DNA from: CAVPFA01 sp963703655
GTDB taxonomy: Bacteria; Actinomycetota; Acidimicrobiia; Acidimicrobiales; Bog-793
Assembly (NCBI GenBank): GCA_963703655.1
Contig: CAVPFA010000003.1
Span: 806,001 to 870,000 of the forward strand
Reading direction: 5' to 3'
DNA: 64,000 nucleotides
Below the pieces are notes generated by a model. That model did no database searches and was not told the DNA's origin. It was given only the letters and a program-made list of their open reading frames with translations. The position numbers and the translations under genes are program-made. This document shows positions 52,560 through 60,526 of this stretch, piece by piece (positions within the stretch are counted from its first letter, which is position 1; each line of letters starts with the position of its first letter).

Positions 52560-53954
52560 ATGGCGACGACGCCTGACCAAGATGCCGCGTCGGCGTCCAC
52601 CGACGGCGATGCCGCGCAGTCAGCAACGTCGACATCCGAGCTTGATCTCACAAAGGCGAGCACCGGACCGGTCTGGCGTGTGTACCTGCGGGCCATGGGA
52701 CCGGGGTTGGTTACCGGCGCGTCCGACGACGACCCCTCCGGGATCGCCACCTACTCCCAGGCCGGGGCCCAGTACGGCCTGTCGTTCTTGTGGGCCGCGC
52801 TGCTCACATTGCCACTGATGGCCGCGGTCCAGGAGATCTGCGATCGAACGGCCCTTGCGACCGGTACAGGACTCGGAGAGCTGGCCGTCAAGCGCTTCCG
52901 CCGATTTGGTCGAGCGATCCTCGCCGTGCTCCTCGTCGCCCTCATCGTGGCCAACGGCCTCAACATTGCCGCCGACCTGGTCGCCATCGGCTCGGGCATG
53001 CAACTCCTCCATGCCGGACCGACCTGGCTCTGGGCGCTCCTGGCAGGCGCCCTCATCACCACGCTGTTGGTGCTGGGCTCCTTCGCCCGGATCTCGCTCG
53101 TCTTCAAGCTGCTCTGCGCCGCGCTTCTGTCGTATCTCGTCGTGGCAGTCCTCGTCACCCATCAGTGGGGCAGCGTCCTCAGCCACACGGTCATCCCCCA
53201 TGTCGAGCTGAGCAAGGTTTATTTGGCGCTTCTGGTAGCCGTCCTCGGCACGACAATCTCGCCGTACCTCTTTTTCTGGCAGAGCGCCCACCGCCTCGAA
53301 GAGATGCGTGACGAACCCGAAGGCGGCGCGAAGGCACAACCCCTCAAACGCCAAAGTGCCGCACGAGCGCAACGTAAGCAGCGAACCAGCCGCCTCGACG
53401 TGTTTGCGGGCATGACCTTTTCCAACGTCGTGATGTTCGCCATCATTGTGGCGACAGCCCAGACGCTGCATGTCCACCACGAGACCAACATCCAAAGCGC
53501 CGCCCAAGCGGCCGCGGCGTTGAAACCCTTCGCCGGACACTTCGCCAGCGCACTCTTCGCGCTCGGCTTCATCGGGAGCGGCCTGTTGGCCGTACCAGTG
53601 CTCGCCGGCTCCGGCTCGGTCGGCATGGCTGGACTGCTCGGCAAGCAGTGGGGATTCTCGCGCTCGGTCCGCAAAGCCCCCGTCTTCTACGGCCTCGTCG
53701 CCTTGGGGACGCTAGGAGGCACTGCGCTGAGCCTGCTCCACGTCAACCCAATCCACTTGCTCGTCCTTGTGGCGGTCCTCAACGGTGTCGCAGGCGCGCC
53801 CTTCCTCGTAGTGGTCATGCGGGTATCGAGCAGCCAGCCGATTATGGGCGACTACGTGAACGGTAAGGCGGCCAAGATCCTCGGGTGGCTCACGGCAACA
53901 ATAATGGCCGTCGCAGCAATCGCCTTGCTCGCCACCGGGGGTGTCAGCCTGTGA
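52560..53954 (+). CDS. Nramp-family metal transporter-like protein with divergent metal-site motifs
   Basis: 464-residue, about 11-TM transporter with a polar N-terminal tail of about 40 residues. TM1 contains GASDDDPSGIATYSQAG (residues 53-69), where classical Nramp proteins have DPGN; the TM6 segment is GTTISPYLFFWQSAHRLEEM instead of the MPH-containing motif. Both changes affect the Mn/Fe ligands, as in Nramp-related Mg or non-metal transporters, so divalent transition-metal transport is not assured. A charged loop (GGAKAQPLKRQSAARAQRKQ) follows TM6. ATG 52560 was chosen; its stop overlaps a GTG start (GTGA) of a small gene. Confidence 0.87.
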   Translation: MATTPDQDAASASTDGDAAQSATSTSELDLTKASTGPVWRVYLRAMGPGLVTGASDDDPSGIATYSQAGAQYGLSFLWAALLTLPLMAAVQEICDRTALATGTGLGELAVKRFRRFGRAILAVLLVALIVANGLNIAADLVAIGSGMQLLHAGPTWLWALLAGALITTLLVLGSFARISLVFKLLCAALLSYLVVAVLVTHQWGSVLSHTVIPHVELSKVYLALLVAVLGTTISPYLFFWQSAHRLEEMRDEPEGGAKAQPLKRQSAARAQRKQRTSRLDVFAGMTFSNVVMFAIIVATAQTLHVHHETNIQSAAQAAAALKPFAGHFASALFALGFIGSGLLAVPVLAGSGSVGMAGLLGKQWGFSRSVRKAPVFYGLVALGTLGGTALSLLHVNPIHLLVLVAVLNGVAGAPFLVVVMRVSSSQPIMGDYVNGKAAKILGWLTATIMAVAAIALLATGGVSL

Positions 53955-54239
53955 CCGACTCGCTTTGGCATGACCTTTCAGCTCTCGGAGACCCATCTGA
54001 CGAGGTACGAATCACGGTAAACGACGCTCAGACGGCGCTCAGCGCTTGGCACCTGGTGAAGTTCGCCTCGCCGCAATCCCGACCCGAGGCTCCGCCTTCC
54101 GCATGGTCGAGTCGGACAAAGCTCCCTCGAGGCGCCTGCACCAGGAAAATCAAATCACCGCACCGACCTCATCGTCAGCGGCCCCCACCACGAGTTGCGA
54201 GCCATCGATAGCTACCCGTCCGGACAGAAAAACTACTAA
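53951..54239 (+). CDS. Small hypothetical protein coupled to the Nramp-like gene, probably frameshifted
   Basis: GTG 53951 overlaps the transporter stop (GTGA). The first ~40 residues (TDSLWHDLSALGDPSDEVRI, TVNDAQTALSAWHLVKFA) have good codon use, then the frame turns Arg/Pro-rich. A different frame further on reads well: HRTDLIVSGPHHELRAIDSY, then PSGQKNY and TAA 54239. One extra base between about 54065 and 54150 would join them into 95 residues. The stop adjoins the ribosome site of the CsbD gene. No family recognised; moderate evidence only. Confidence 0.4.
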
Positions 54240-54250
54240 GGAGGCTCACG

Positions 54251-54424
54251 TTGAGTGCAGGCGACAAGGTTAAGAACAAAGCGCAGAGCAGCAAGGGCAA
54301 AGTGAAAACGGCTGCGGGCAAGGCGACCAAGAACCGGTCCCTCGAGGCCAAAGGCAAGGGTGACGTGGTGTCGGGCAACTTGAAGCAAGCCGGGGAGAAA
54401 GTCAAGGACGCCTTCAAGAAGTAG
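54251..54424 (+). CDS. CsbD-family stress protein
   Basis: 57-residue Lys-rich protein starting at TTG 54251, eight bases after a perfect AAGGAGG. The sequence SAGDKVKNKAQSSKGKVKTA, AGKATKNRSLEAKGKGD and SGNLKQAGEKVKDAFKK shows the CsbD repeat pattern (GxxxxKGxxKexxG...). CsbD-like proteins are abundant general-stress proteins of unknown mechanism, often under alternative sigma factors. It fits the surrounding SpoIIE, STAS and ANTAR context. Confidence 0.85.
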   Translation: MSAGDKVKNKAQSSKGKVKTAAGKATKNRSLEAKGKGDVVSGNLKQAGEKVKDAFKK

Positions 54425-54510
54425 CTGGACCGGGAGCCGCCGCGGCTCGGGATCCCCCGGCGACGCGTAATGGCGACGCCGACCCGAGCGGGGGTCCGGG
54501 TGGCGGCGCA

Positions 54511-54690
54511 TTAGGACAGGAGCCGGACCTTTCGAAGGACTCGTTGTACGACACCGTTCGTGGCCCGAATCACGCGCCGGCGCACGACGCGCTTGCCGTC
54601 TGCGCTCGTACCTCGCTCGGCTGCCTCGCGGTTGCCCAGCTCGTAGGAGTCGCGGAAGACCGGGCTGCGGAGATTCTTACGTCTCGCCAT
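54511..54690 (-). CDS. Small basic hypothetical protein
   Basis: 59 residues from ATG 54690: MARRKNLRSPVFRDSYELGN then REAAERGTSADGKRVVRRRV, strongly basic, no TM. The site AGGGAGATACAAGG precedes the ATG; longer starts at 54711 and 54753 are possible. A GGGTAT hexamer on the minus strand (54719-54714) is suitably placed for a -10 box. Charge suggests nucleic-acid or ribosome association, which is only inference. Confidence 0.5.
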   Translation of the reverse strand: MARRKNLRSPVFRDSYELGNREAAERGTSADGKRVVRRRVIRATNGVVQRVLRKVRLLS

Positions 54691-54781
54691 CCTTGTATCT
54701 CCCTCGTTCATGAATACCCGAGAGTACGAGATAGAAGTTTCGATGCTTAGCAATGTTGCACTATTTCTAGTGGGGCATAAA

Positions 54782-54859
54782 TTAGATCACCTTCAACAGC
54801 AGTAGGATCACAATGACGACAAGCGCTAGCACCGCAACGCCGGTAAGTTGACGTATCAC
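54782..54859 (-). CDS. 25-residue single-TM microprotein
   Basis: GTG 54859 to TAA 54782. VIRQLTGVAVLALVVIVILL followed by LLKVI: a short basic N-terminus and one complete membrane helix. AGGAGG lies five bases before the GTG, an ideal site, which is the main reason to accept so small a gene. Similar tiny hydrophobic stress proteins occur in bacteria, but I recognise no named family. Confidence 0.55.
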   Translation of the reverse strand: MIRQLTGVAVLALVVIVILLLLKVI

Positions 54860-54939
54860 GTTTTCCTCCTGGTAGGTTCTGCTCAATATCGACGGCTGGA
54901 ACTCCGAGGATCATGGCCAAAAGAGGCCCTGGGCTCGTC

Positions 54940-55221
54940 TTAGTGGCGGTTGATCAGCGCACCTCCTCGTGCACGGCAGTCGAGCGGCCCTCGGTCATCT
55001 ATTGCTTGACGATCGTAGGTTTGGTGGCCGCTGCCTGCTGGACGGCGCGTCGAGGCAAAGATGATGCCTGAGATGACCACGCCGATCGCCCCCGCAATCA
55101 TGAGGATTTCACCCACCTTTGAAACGCTGAAACCATTGCCGTGTGTCGTTACGGCGAAGTACATGATGGCCCCCGCGACGAGTGCGACAGCGCTGAACCC
55201 CATTCCGGTCAAACCCTTCAT
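54940..55221 (-). CDS. Two-TM DUF6458-like small membrane protein
   Basis: 93 residues: MKGLTGMGFSAVALVAGAIM (TM1), a short HGNGFSVSKVGEILMIAGAI segment leading into TM2 (GVVISGIIFAS) and a polar tail. The 'TM1, then V..IG.ILMI.GAIG' pattern matches small actinobacterial DUF6458 proteins. ATG 55221 follows AAGGAGACTGAA; the ATG at 55236 is less well spaced. Function unknown, probably envelope stress. Confidence 0.65.
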   Translation of the reverse strand: MKGLTGMGFSAVALVAGAIMYFAVTTHGNGFSVSKVGEILMIAGAIGVVISGIIFASTRRPAGSGHQTYDRQAIDDRGPLDCRARGGALINRH

Positions 55222-55240
55222 TTCAGTCTCCTTCATTCTT

Positions 55241-55615
55241 CTAGCCTTGCGATATCGGCAGCCACTTCGCCATCGCCTTTTGGCAAGCGAGCCCAGCTCC
55301 GTTTAGGGAGCTCCCTCGCCCTCGCTTCCGCGGGCTGCTGCTCTCGGTCGGGTCGTGGGCCACCCCTTCGTCGATCGGGTAGCGCGCATGAGGCACAGGG
55401 TGATTGCGGCCCAGGTCGGTGAATCGCTCGTTGAGGGCATGGACCAGCGCCTCGCGGTCGTGGGTGCTCGGGGCCACGAGACCGAAGAGGTAAGCCTCGA
55501 CCTCCAAAGGCATCGACATTCCCCCGAGCTCGAAGTACCGTAACCAAAGCTCGGCTTGGGTGAGCCCGGCGTCCTTTCGGGCATCGTCCAACGCGGCATT
55601 CACTTGTTCGGGCAT
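55241..55615 (-). CDS. Hypothetical protein, LWLRYFELGG-type
   Basis: 124 residues from ATG 55615. MPEQVNAALDDARKDAGLTQ is followed by AELWLRYFELGGMSMPLEVE and AYLFGLVAPSTHDREALVHA, LNERFTDLGRNHPVPHARYP, then a polar Ser/Arg-rich tail. I recall similar uncharacterised actinobacterial proteins containing LWLRYFxLGG, but no function. The tail after residue ~90 may be extended by frame drift. It ends 20 bases before the DUF6458-like start on the same strand, so the two are probably co-transcribed. Confidence 0.55.
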   Translation of the reverse strand: MPEQVNAALDDARKDAGLTQAELWLRYFELGGMSMPLEVEAYLFGLVAPSTHDREALVHALNERFTDLGRNHPVPHARYPIDEGVAHDPTESSSPRKRGRGSSLNGAGLACQKAMAKWLPISQG

Positions 55616-55622
55616 CGCGTTC

Positions 55623-56057
55623 TCAGCCCCTCCCGCCCGCGACAAGCCGGCCGCTGGAACGAAGCCGCGACCGCCACATGTGTGGTTCGAGAGACCCGAC
55701 ACTGCTTGGCACCCTCTCGGGACTGGGCGGTACCGTTCGATCGACGTTCAGAACTTCCGAATAACCGGTGAGCTCGAGGACTTTACCAATCATCGGAGAG
55801 GCCCCCGCGAGGACTCGGGCCACTTGGTCGAACCTACTTAAATGGTTCAACTCGGCGAAGTCGATGACGACAACGCACCCCGGTTGGGTCGTCGCGGTCT
55901 CGACGAAGCTGCCAGCATCGGCCGTCAGGGCGTCCAACTCGCCTCGGACGGATACGACAGCTGTGTCATTGGCGAAAGTGAGGGAGATCGCTAGGTCAGA
56001 AGGAACCGGCGCGCCATCAATAGGCGTCCGGCCCTCCAAGGCTACAGGGGCCGTCAT
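55623..56057 (-). CDS. STAS-domain anti-sigma factor antagonist-like protein, internally shortened
   Basis: 144 residues with recognisable STAS strands: AISLTFANDTAVVSVRGELD, CVVVIDFAELNHLS, then SPMIGKVLELTGYSEVLNVD. Between the last two blocks only about 10 residues remain where the family has about 25-30, so the helix after the phosphorylatable Ser loop is missing (HLSRFDQVARVLAG). The C-terminal ~40 residues are low-quality sequence. It may be a decayed antagonist or a divergent fold; the RsbU-like phosphatase upstream would otherwise be its partner. Confidence 0.55.
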   Translation of the reverse strand: MTAPVALEGRTPIDGAPVPSDLAISLTFANDTAVVSVRGELDALTADAGSFVETATTQPGCVVVIDFAELNHLSRFDQVARVLAGASPMIGKVLELTGYSEVLNVDRTVPPSPERVPSSVGSLEPHMWRSRLRSSGRLVAGGRG

Positions 56058-56259
56058 TGCACAGCGATTGAGGGAAGACCGGCGTTGCTCCGCCAGAGGC
56101 GCGCCGCGGGCAAAGCGGCATGCGCAGTGACAAGCGCCTCCACGGGTGCGACGGCTGACGCGAATAGCGGGGAAGCTGGCAATGGCCTGCCTTCACGGTC
56201 TGGGGAGCACATGGGCGTCCCCGGGACCCTCGCTGTAGAAGGCAGGTTGAGGGTACCAT

Positions 56260-56538
56260 CTTTCGCGGGGAAAGCAATCGCGGACAGCTCAAAGCCTGCC
56301 TGCCCGTCGAGTGCGAGGGGATACCCGATACAAGACAGTCAGCCCTACGGCAAGCTGGCCAACGGCTCTGCAGGCATCACCCGTACCCTCTTCTCCGACA
56401 CGACCGGTCGATGGCACCTTGCAGCAGATCGTCGACTTCGCCGTCGTGAGGGTCGAAGGGTGACGCGGCGCCGGCATCTCTTTCAACGGTTGCGGGGTGA
56501 CCACGCCGGTGTACTCGCACCTCGTCGCCCTCGAGGTG
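56260..56538 (+). pseudogene. Degenerate partial copy of the GAF-ANTAR gene
   Basis: Nucleotide similarity to 51586-51868. CGTACCCTCTTCTCCGACAC corresponds to CGAACCCTCTTCTCAGCGAG, and CAGCAGATCGTCGACTTCGC to CAACAGATCGTCGATTTCGC. CACGCCGGTGTACTCGCACC corresponds to CACGCCGGTGTACTCCCACC and GTCGCCCTCGAGGTG is shared. It begins with related leader sequence and stops abruptly inside the GAF domain. Indels and a stop (GGGTGACGCGG) disrupt every frame. No ANTAR portion follows. 56058-56259 shows no gene. Confidence 0.7.
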
Positions 56539-57049
56539 CCTGGTTGACCGTGGCCCTGTTCTCGGCGTTCTGGAGAGAGCGGTCAAAACAGGTCGACATC
56601 TCCCGGCGAAAAGAGGTAATGTTCGGCCACCTTCTACAGCGAGGGTTTCGAAGGCGGCGCTTGGCGCCCGCCCGCAAACTTGGTGGTGGCTTCGAGTCAA
56701 ATGCCTCGTTGTCGATCGTGAGTCCCGTCTTCTCCTGCCCTTGTGGGACGGTCCCCCCTCCCCCTTTCAGGCGGTCGAGCGACGTTGAATCACCCAAGCA
56801 CGCGGTGGGCGCCCGGCCCCCTCGAGCCGGGCAAGGGACCCGCGTTGGCCGCCGGCGGCCGAACCTTTGATCGCCTGGGCGTCGACGGGACCCACCCGAC
56901 GTTAACCGTGCGCGGCGAGATCGGTTACCGGCGCGCTCGACCTTCGTGGCGTCGTCGGTCGGACGGCTCCGTAGAAGACCGAGCATCTCTCGCCCGCTGC
57001 GGCGTAACGCAAGGTCGACTTGGGCACTGTCTTCTGGTAAGGCGGTCAG

Positions 57050-57279
57050 CTGGCGGGGCACTCGTCGAACTGTCCGACGGGAGTGCCGTTGAGATCGAGC
57101 GGTTGTTGTTCGCTGCTGGGCGACACCTTGGGTTGAGGACATCGGCCTCGAGTATCATCCGTCGTCACGACCAACGCGAGACCTTTGTCGTGACGCGGAA
57201 CGGAACCCCAGTCGGCGAGCTCACTTCCCTATGCCGGATCGATACGGCCATCAAGGGACGGGTGCTGGCGTCAGCGTAG
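57050..57279 (+). pseudogene. Chimeric remnant: FAD/NAD oxidoreductase fragment joined to Phd/YefM-antitoxin tail
   Basis: One frame reads GALVELSDGSAVEIERLLFA then AGRHLGLRT, the pattern of the pyridine-nucleotide-disulfide oxidoreductase 'DG..v..D.vl.A.GR' strand. It continues directly into RRHDQRETFVVTRNGTPVGE followed by LTSLCRIDTAIKGRVLASA, typical of the centre and end of Phd/YefM antitoxins. Neither is complete and no start with a ribosome site is present. It overlaps the 3' end of the ADH gene. 56539-57049 shows no gene. Confidence 0.45.
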
Positions 57280-58284
57280 GTCGAAAACGATGCGCGCCCT
57301 GATCTGTCCCTTTTCGACCTCCTCGAAACATTCGTTGACCTCGTCGAGTTTGCGGGTCTCCCGTATTACCCGGGTCCGTCCTTGAGCATGGATCGCGTAC
57401 ACCTCGGCAAGGTCCTTGCGGGTTCCAACGATGGAGCCGACAATGGTGATGCCCTTCAAGACCGTCTCGAAGATCGGCAACTTGACGACGTTGTCAGCCG
57501 GCAGCGCGACGAAGACCAGGGTGCCGCCGCGGCGCAGAGCACCGAATGCCTGTTCGAACGCCTTTGGTGCGACAGCCACCGAGACGGCTGCATGCGCGCC
57601 GCCGAGGGCCTGAATCGCCTCGACAGGGTCCTCCGTAAGCGCGTTGACGACATAGTCGGCACCGAGCTCCTTCGCGAGTTCGAGCTTGTCGTCCACCACG
57701 TCAACGGCAACAACGGTGGCGCCGCTGATCTTTCCGTATTGAAGGGCCAGATGGCCTAGCCCGCCGACGCCGAACACGGCCATGAGCTGCCCCGGTCGCG
57801 CCCCTGAAATCTTCACGGCCTTGTACGTTGTCACGCCGGCGCAAGTCAGCACTGAGGCATCGAGGGGGTCGATCGTGTCGGGGACCTGGGCGACGTAGGC
57901 GGCGTCGGCGACGGCGTATTCGGCGTAAGCGCCATTTACGCTGTAGCCCGTGTTGACCTGCTTCTCGCAGAGGGTCTCCCAACCATCGACGCAGTAGTCG
58001 CAAACTCCGCATGCCGAGCCGAGCCACGGCATGGCAACCCGATCACCCACGCTCGGGGTGTTCACTCCGGGGCCCACCTTCTCGACAATCCCGACGCCTT
58101 CGTGGCCGGGAATGAATGGCGGAGTCGGTTTGAACGGCCAGTCACCGTGAGCGGCGTGAATGTCGGTATGGCACAATCCGGAGGTCTCGACCTTGACCAG
58201 GACCTCGCCCCGCTTAGGCTCGGGCTTGGGCACCTCGTCAAGACTGAGCACTTTTGTGAAATCGTGTACGACGGCTGCCTTCAT
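57271..58284 (-). CDS. adhP: Zinc-dependent alcohol dehydrogenase (AdhP/AdhA type)
   Basis: 337-residue MDR-family NAD-dependent alcohol dehydrogenase. Catalytic zinc ligands: Cys in SGLCHTDIHAAHGDWP, His-Glu in PGHEGVGIVE and Cys in LTCAGVTTYKA. Structural zinc: CGVCDYCVDGWETLC. The Rossmann loop VFGVGGLGHLALQYGK and VVAVDVVDDKLELAKELGAD (Asp after beta-2) indicate NAD. ATG 58284 has GGAGAG upstream. It is 139 bases downstream of the aldehyde dehydrogenase on the same strand, so the pair should oxidise alcohols to acids via the aldehyde, or run in reverse for reduction. Confidence 0.93.
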   Translation of the reverse strand: MKAAVVHDFTKVLSLDEVPKPEPKRGEVLVKVETSGLCHTDIHAAHGDWPFKPTPPFIPGHEGVGIVEKVGPGVNTPSVGDRVAMPWLGSACGVCDYCVDGWETLCEKQVNTGYSVNGAYAEYAVADAAYVAQVPDTIDPLDASVLTCAGVTTYKAVKISGARPGQLMAVFGVGGLGHLALQYGKISGATVVAVDVVDDKLELAKELGADYVVNALTEDPVEAIQALGGAHAAVSVAVAPKAFEQAFGALRRGGTLVFVALPADNVVKLPIFETVLKGITIVGSIVGTRKDLAEVYAIHAQGRTRVIRETRKLDEVNECFEEVEKGQIRARIVFDLR

Positions 58285-58423
58285 GAGAACTCTCCATTCA
58301 AAAGAGGGGCCCTGTCGGTTTAGAGCTCCCGGTTTCTCGTGATCGGTGAACGACGCGACCCGACCAGTGGGTGCTCGGCGGGGCGCGCCCGAGCCCTTCC
58401 CTCGGGCGCCCCCGCTTTGAGCG

Positions 58424-59917
58424 TTACAGCTGCGTACAGACAGCCTTTATCTCGGTGTAGGACTCGAGAGCCTCATGGCCCATCTCGCGACCCCACCCGG
58501 ACTGCTTGTAGCCACCGAATGGCAGGGCGGCGTCGAAGATGTTGTAGCAATTGATCCAGACCGTCCCCGCTCGGATCTTTTTGGCCAAGGCGTGGCCCTT
58601 GGCGATGTCCTTGGTCCAGATCCCTGCACCGAGGCCGAACGGGCTGTCATTGGCTATCGCTGCGATCTCGTCCAGACTCTGGAACGGGGCCGCGACCACG
58701 ACCGGACCGAAGATCTCCTCCTTGACCACCCGCATGTCCGGCCGGGTGTTAGCAATCACGGTGGGCCGGAAGAAGTAGCCACGCTCACCTTCCCGGCGAC
58801 CGCCCGTCACGATCGTCGCACCCTGCTCGCGACCCGAATCGAGGAATCCACTGACCTTGTTGAGCTGCTCGTCAGAGACGAGGGGGCCCATCTGGGTGTC
58901 GGGGTCCAATCCGTCCCCTAGCTTGATCGCCTTAGCGATGTCGGCGACACCGGCCACGACTTCTTCAAAGGAGTCCGCCTCGACGTACAGCCGGGAACCA
59001 GCGACACAGCACTGACCGTGGTTGAAGAAGATGGCATTGGCAGCGCCGGCGATCGCGACCCGTGGATCTGCGTCGGAGAAAACAATGTTGGGGCTCTTGC
59101 CGCCCAGTTCCAGGCTCACCTTCTTCAGGTTCCCGGTGGCGGCCTTGGCGACGAGCCGGCCAACATCGGTGGAGCCAGTGAAGGCGATCTTGTCGACCCC
59201 TTCATGGGCTGCGAGCGCGGCGCCCGCCGTCTCTCCGAACCCTGTGACGACATTGACGACACCGTCAGGAAGTCCGGCTTCGGCCATGATCTCAGCCAGG
59301 TAGAGGGCGGCCAGCGGGGTCTGCTCGGCAGGCTTGAGAACCACGGTGTTTCCCGTCGCCAAGGCCGGCCCCAGCTTCCAGGCGGCCATCAGGAGCGGGA
59401 AGTTCCACGGAATGATCTGCCCGACCACGCCGATCGGCTCACGCAAGGTGTAAGCGTGGAACTCCGCGCCGGGAGCGTAGGGCACGGATAAAGCGATCGT
59501 GTTTCCCTCGATCTTGGTTGCCCAACCTGCCATGTAACGGAACAGTTCGGCGGCCAACGGGACGTCTGCGGCGCGGGCGATAGCGAGGGGCTTGCCGTTG
59601 TCAAGGGTCTCGAGCTCCGCAAACTCCTCCAGGTGCTCAGTGATGAGATCGCCGATCCTCCAGATGATCCGGCCTCGCTCAGAGGGCGTCATGCGGCTCC
59701 ATGGACCGTCCTCGAAGGCCCGTCGGGCTGCTTGTACTGCCAGGTCGATATCGAAAGCGTCGCCCTCGGCGACAGTCGAGAGTGTTTCGCCCGTTGCCGG
59801 GTTGACGGTCTCAAAGGTCTTGCCAGACTTGGAGTCGACCAACTGTCCATCGATGAACAGCTGCCGGCGAGAGACAATGAAATCATGGACGCGTTTGTCC
59901 AGAGTGGGTGTATTCAC
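58424..59917 (-). CDS. NAD(P)+-dependent aldehyde dehydrogenase
   Basis: 497-residue class 1/2-type ALDH. Seen: QLFIDGQLVDSKSGKTFETV, VVGQIIPWNFPLLMAAWKLG, the cofactor loop FTGSTDVGRLVAKAA, catalytic Glu in VSLELGGKSPNIVF, catalytic Cys in FFNHGQCCVAGSRLYV, EEIFGPVVVAAPFQSLDE and the C-terminal PFGGYKQSGWGREMGHEALE. Complete length, intact active site. GTG 59917 is the start, with GGGGAAG upstream. Forms an operon with the alcohol dehydrogenase. Confidence 0.94.
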   Translation of the reverse strand: MNTPTLDKRVHDFIVSRRQLFIDGQLVDSKSGKTFETVNPATGETLSTVAEGDAFDIDLAVQAARRAFEDGPWSRMTPSERGRIIWRIGDLITEHLEEFAELETLDNGKPLAIARAADVPLAAELFRYMAGWATKIEGNTIALSVPYAPGAEFHAYTLREPIGVVGQIIPWNFPLLMAAWKLGPALATGNTVVLKPAEQTPLAALYLAEIMAEAGLPDGVVNVVTGFGETAGAALAAHEGVDKIAFTGSTDVGRLVAKAATGNLKKVSLELGGKSPNIVFSDADPRVAIAGAANAIFFNHGQCCVAGSRLYVEADSFEEVVAGVADIAKAIKLGDGLDPDTQMGPLVSDEQLNKVSGFLDSGREQGATIVTGGRREGERGYFFRPTVIANTRPDMRVVKEEIFGPVVVAAPFQSLDEIAAIANDSPFGLGAGIWTKDIAKGHALAKKIRAGTVWINCYNIFDAALPFGGYKQSGWGREMGHEALESYTEIKAVCTQL

Positions 59918-59935
59918 GGGTACTTCCCCGGTTCT

Positions 59936-59951
59936 CCCGCTATTGAGCGGG
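59936..59951. promoter_or_regulatory. Palindrome upstream of the ALDH-ADH operon
   Basis: CCCGCT-ATTG-AGCGGG, a perfect 6-base inverted repeat 19-34 bases before the ALDH start. It could be a repressor site or leader hairpin. The rest of 59918-60079 shows no gene. Confidence 0.35.
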
Positions 59952-60079
59952 CGTAGGTGCTCCGCCGCCCGGCGTCTGCGTTACTTCGGTCGATACCAGC
60001 TTCCCATTGTGCGCCGGGCACATCGGTAGCCACCTGACGCTACACCCGGCTGCTGCCGCTTGGGCGGCGGTAGTGGGTC

Positions 60080-60403
60080 AGTTTGATGTCAAGGTGACCC
60101 ACTGGTCCGGCGCCCGAGAGGGCCCGCTGGCCCTGGGTTCGCGGGTATCTTGCGAAGTCGCCCATGCTCGTTCCGGCGAGGTGGGAGAGAAGCTGACGGA
60201 GGCCCACGCCATGAGCCCCTGGCTCTCAGCTTCGAGCGTTCGAGGACCGCATTGATGTCCTGGTCGAGTTCCAGGTCGCCGCGCGCGACAAGCCGCATGG
60301 CACAAATCGCCGCGACAGATTTACTGACCGATCCCGGCTGAAATATCGTCCTCGGTGTCACGGGCTCGCGATGACTGGTCCGCCGCCGCGCTCCACCCGA
60401 CAC
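60080..60403 (-). pseudogene. Beta-lactamase/serine-hydrolase-family remnant
   Basis: A fragment of a class C beta-lactamase-like serine hydrolase. VTPRTIFQPGSVSKSVAAIC carries the SxxK catalytic motif (SVSK), then AMRLVARGDLELDQDINAVL. In a different frame LRQLLSHLAGTSMGDFARYP follows. The protein N-terminus and the whole C-terminal two-thirds are missing, and the two parts are out of frame. The broken 5' side faces the tRNA half-gene at 60456-60504, suggesting the gene was cut when something was inserted or removed there. Confidence 0.65.
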
Positions 60404-60455
60404 GCCCTTCCGCGCCCGGTGGAGGCTGACGCGCTGGCGCGTTGGCTTGGTTGGC

Positions 60456-60504
60456 TGGCAGCCCCAACGGGATTCGAACCCGTGTCTCCACCTTGAGAGG
60501 GTGG
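60456..60504 (-). tRNA. tRNA-Glu(CUC) 3' half, candidate attachment site
   Basis: On the minus strand: anticodon stem CCACC, loop CTCTCAA (anticodon CTC, with U33), stem GGTGG, variable AGAC, T-arm ACGGG-TTCGAAT-CCCGT, then acceptor TGGGGCT, a G and CCA. Upstream, where AGCCCCA and a D-arm should be, there is unrelated sequence with a small hairpin (CTGGA-loop-TCCAG, 60505-60521). So this is only the 3' half of a tRNA gene, the part typically duplicated at the ends of integrated elements. No integrase gene is visible. Confidence 0.75.
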
Positions 60505-60526
60505 CTGGATCTCCGCTCCAGGACGC

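Noticed and set aside
54714..54750. SigB/SigF-type promoter from GGGTAT upstream of the small basic protein
   Set aside because: No GTTT-like -35 element at the required spacing; only the -10-like hexamer is present.
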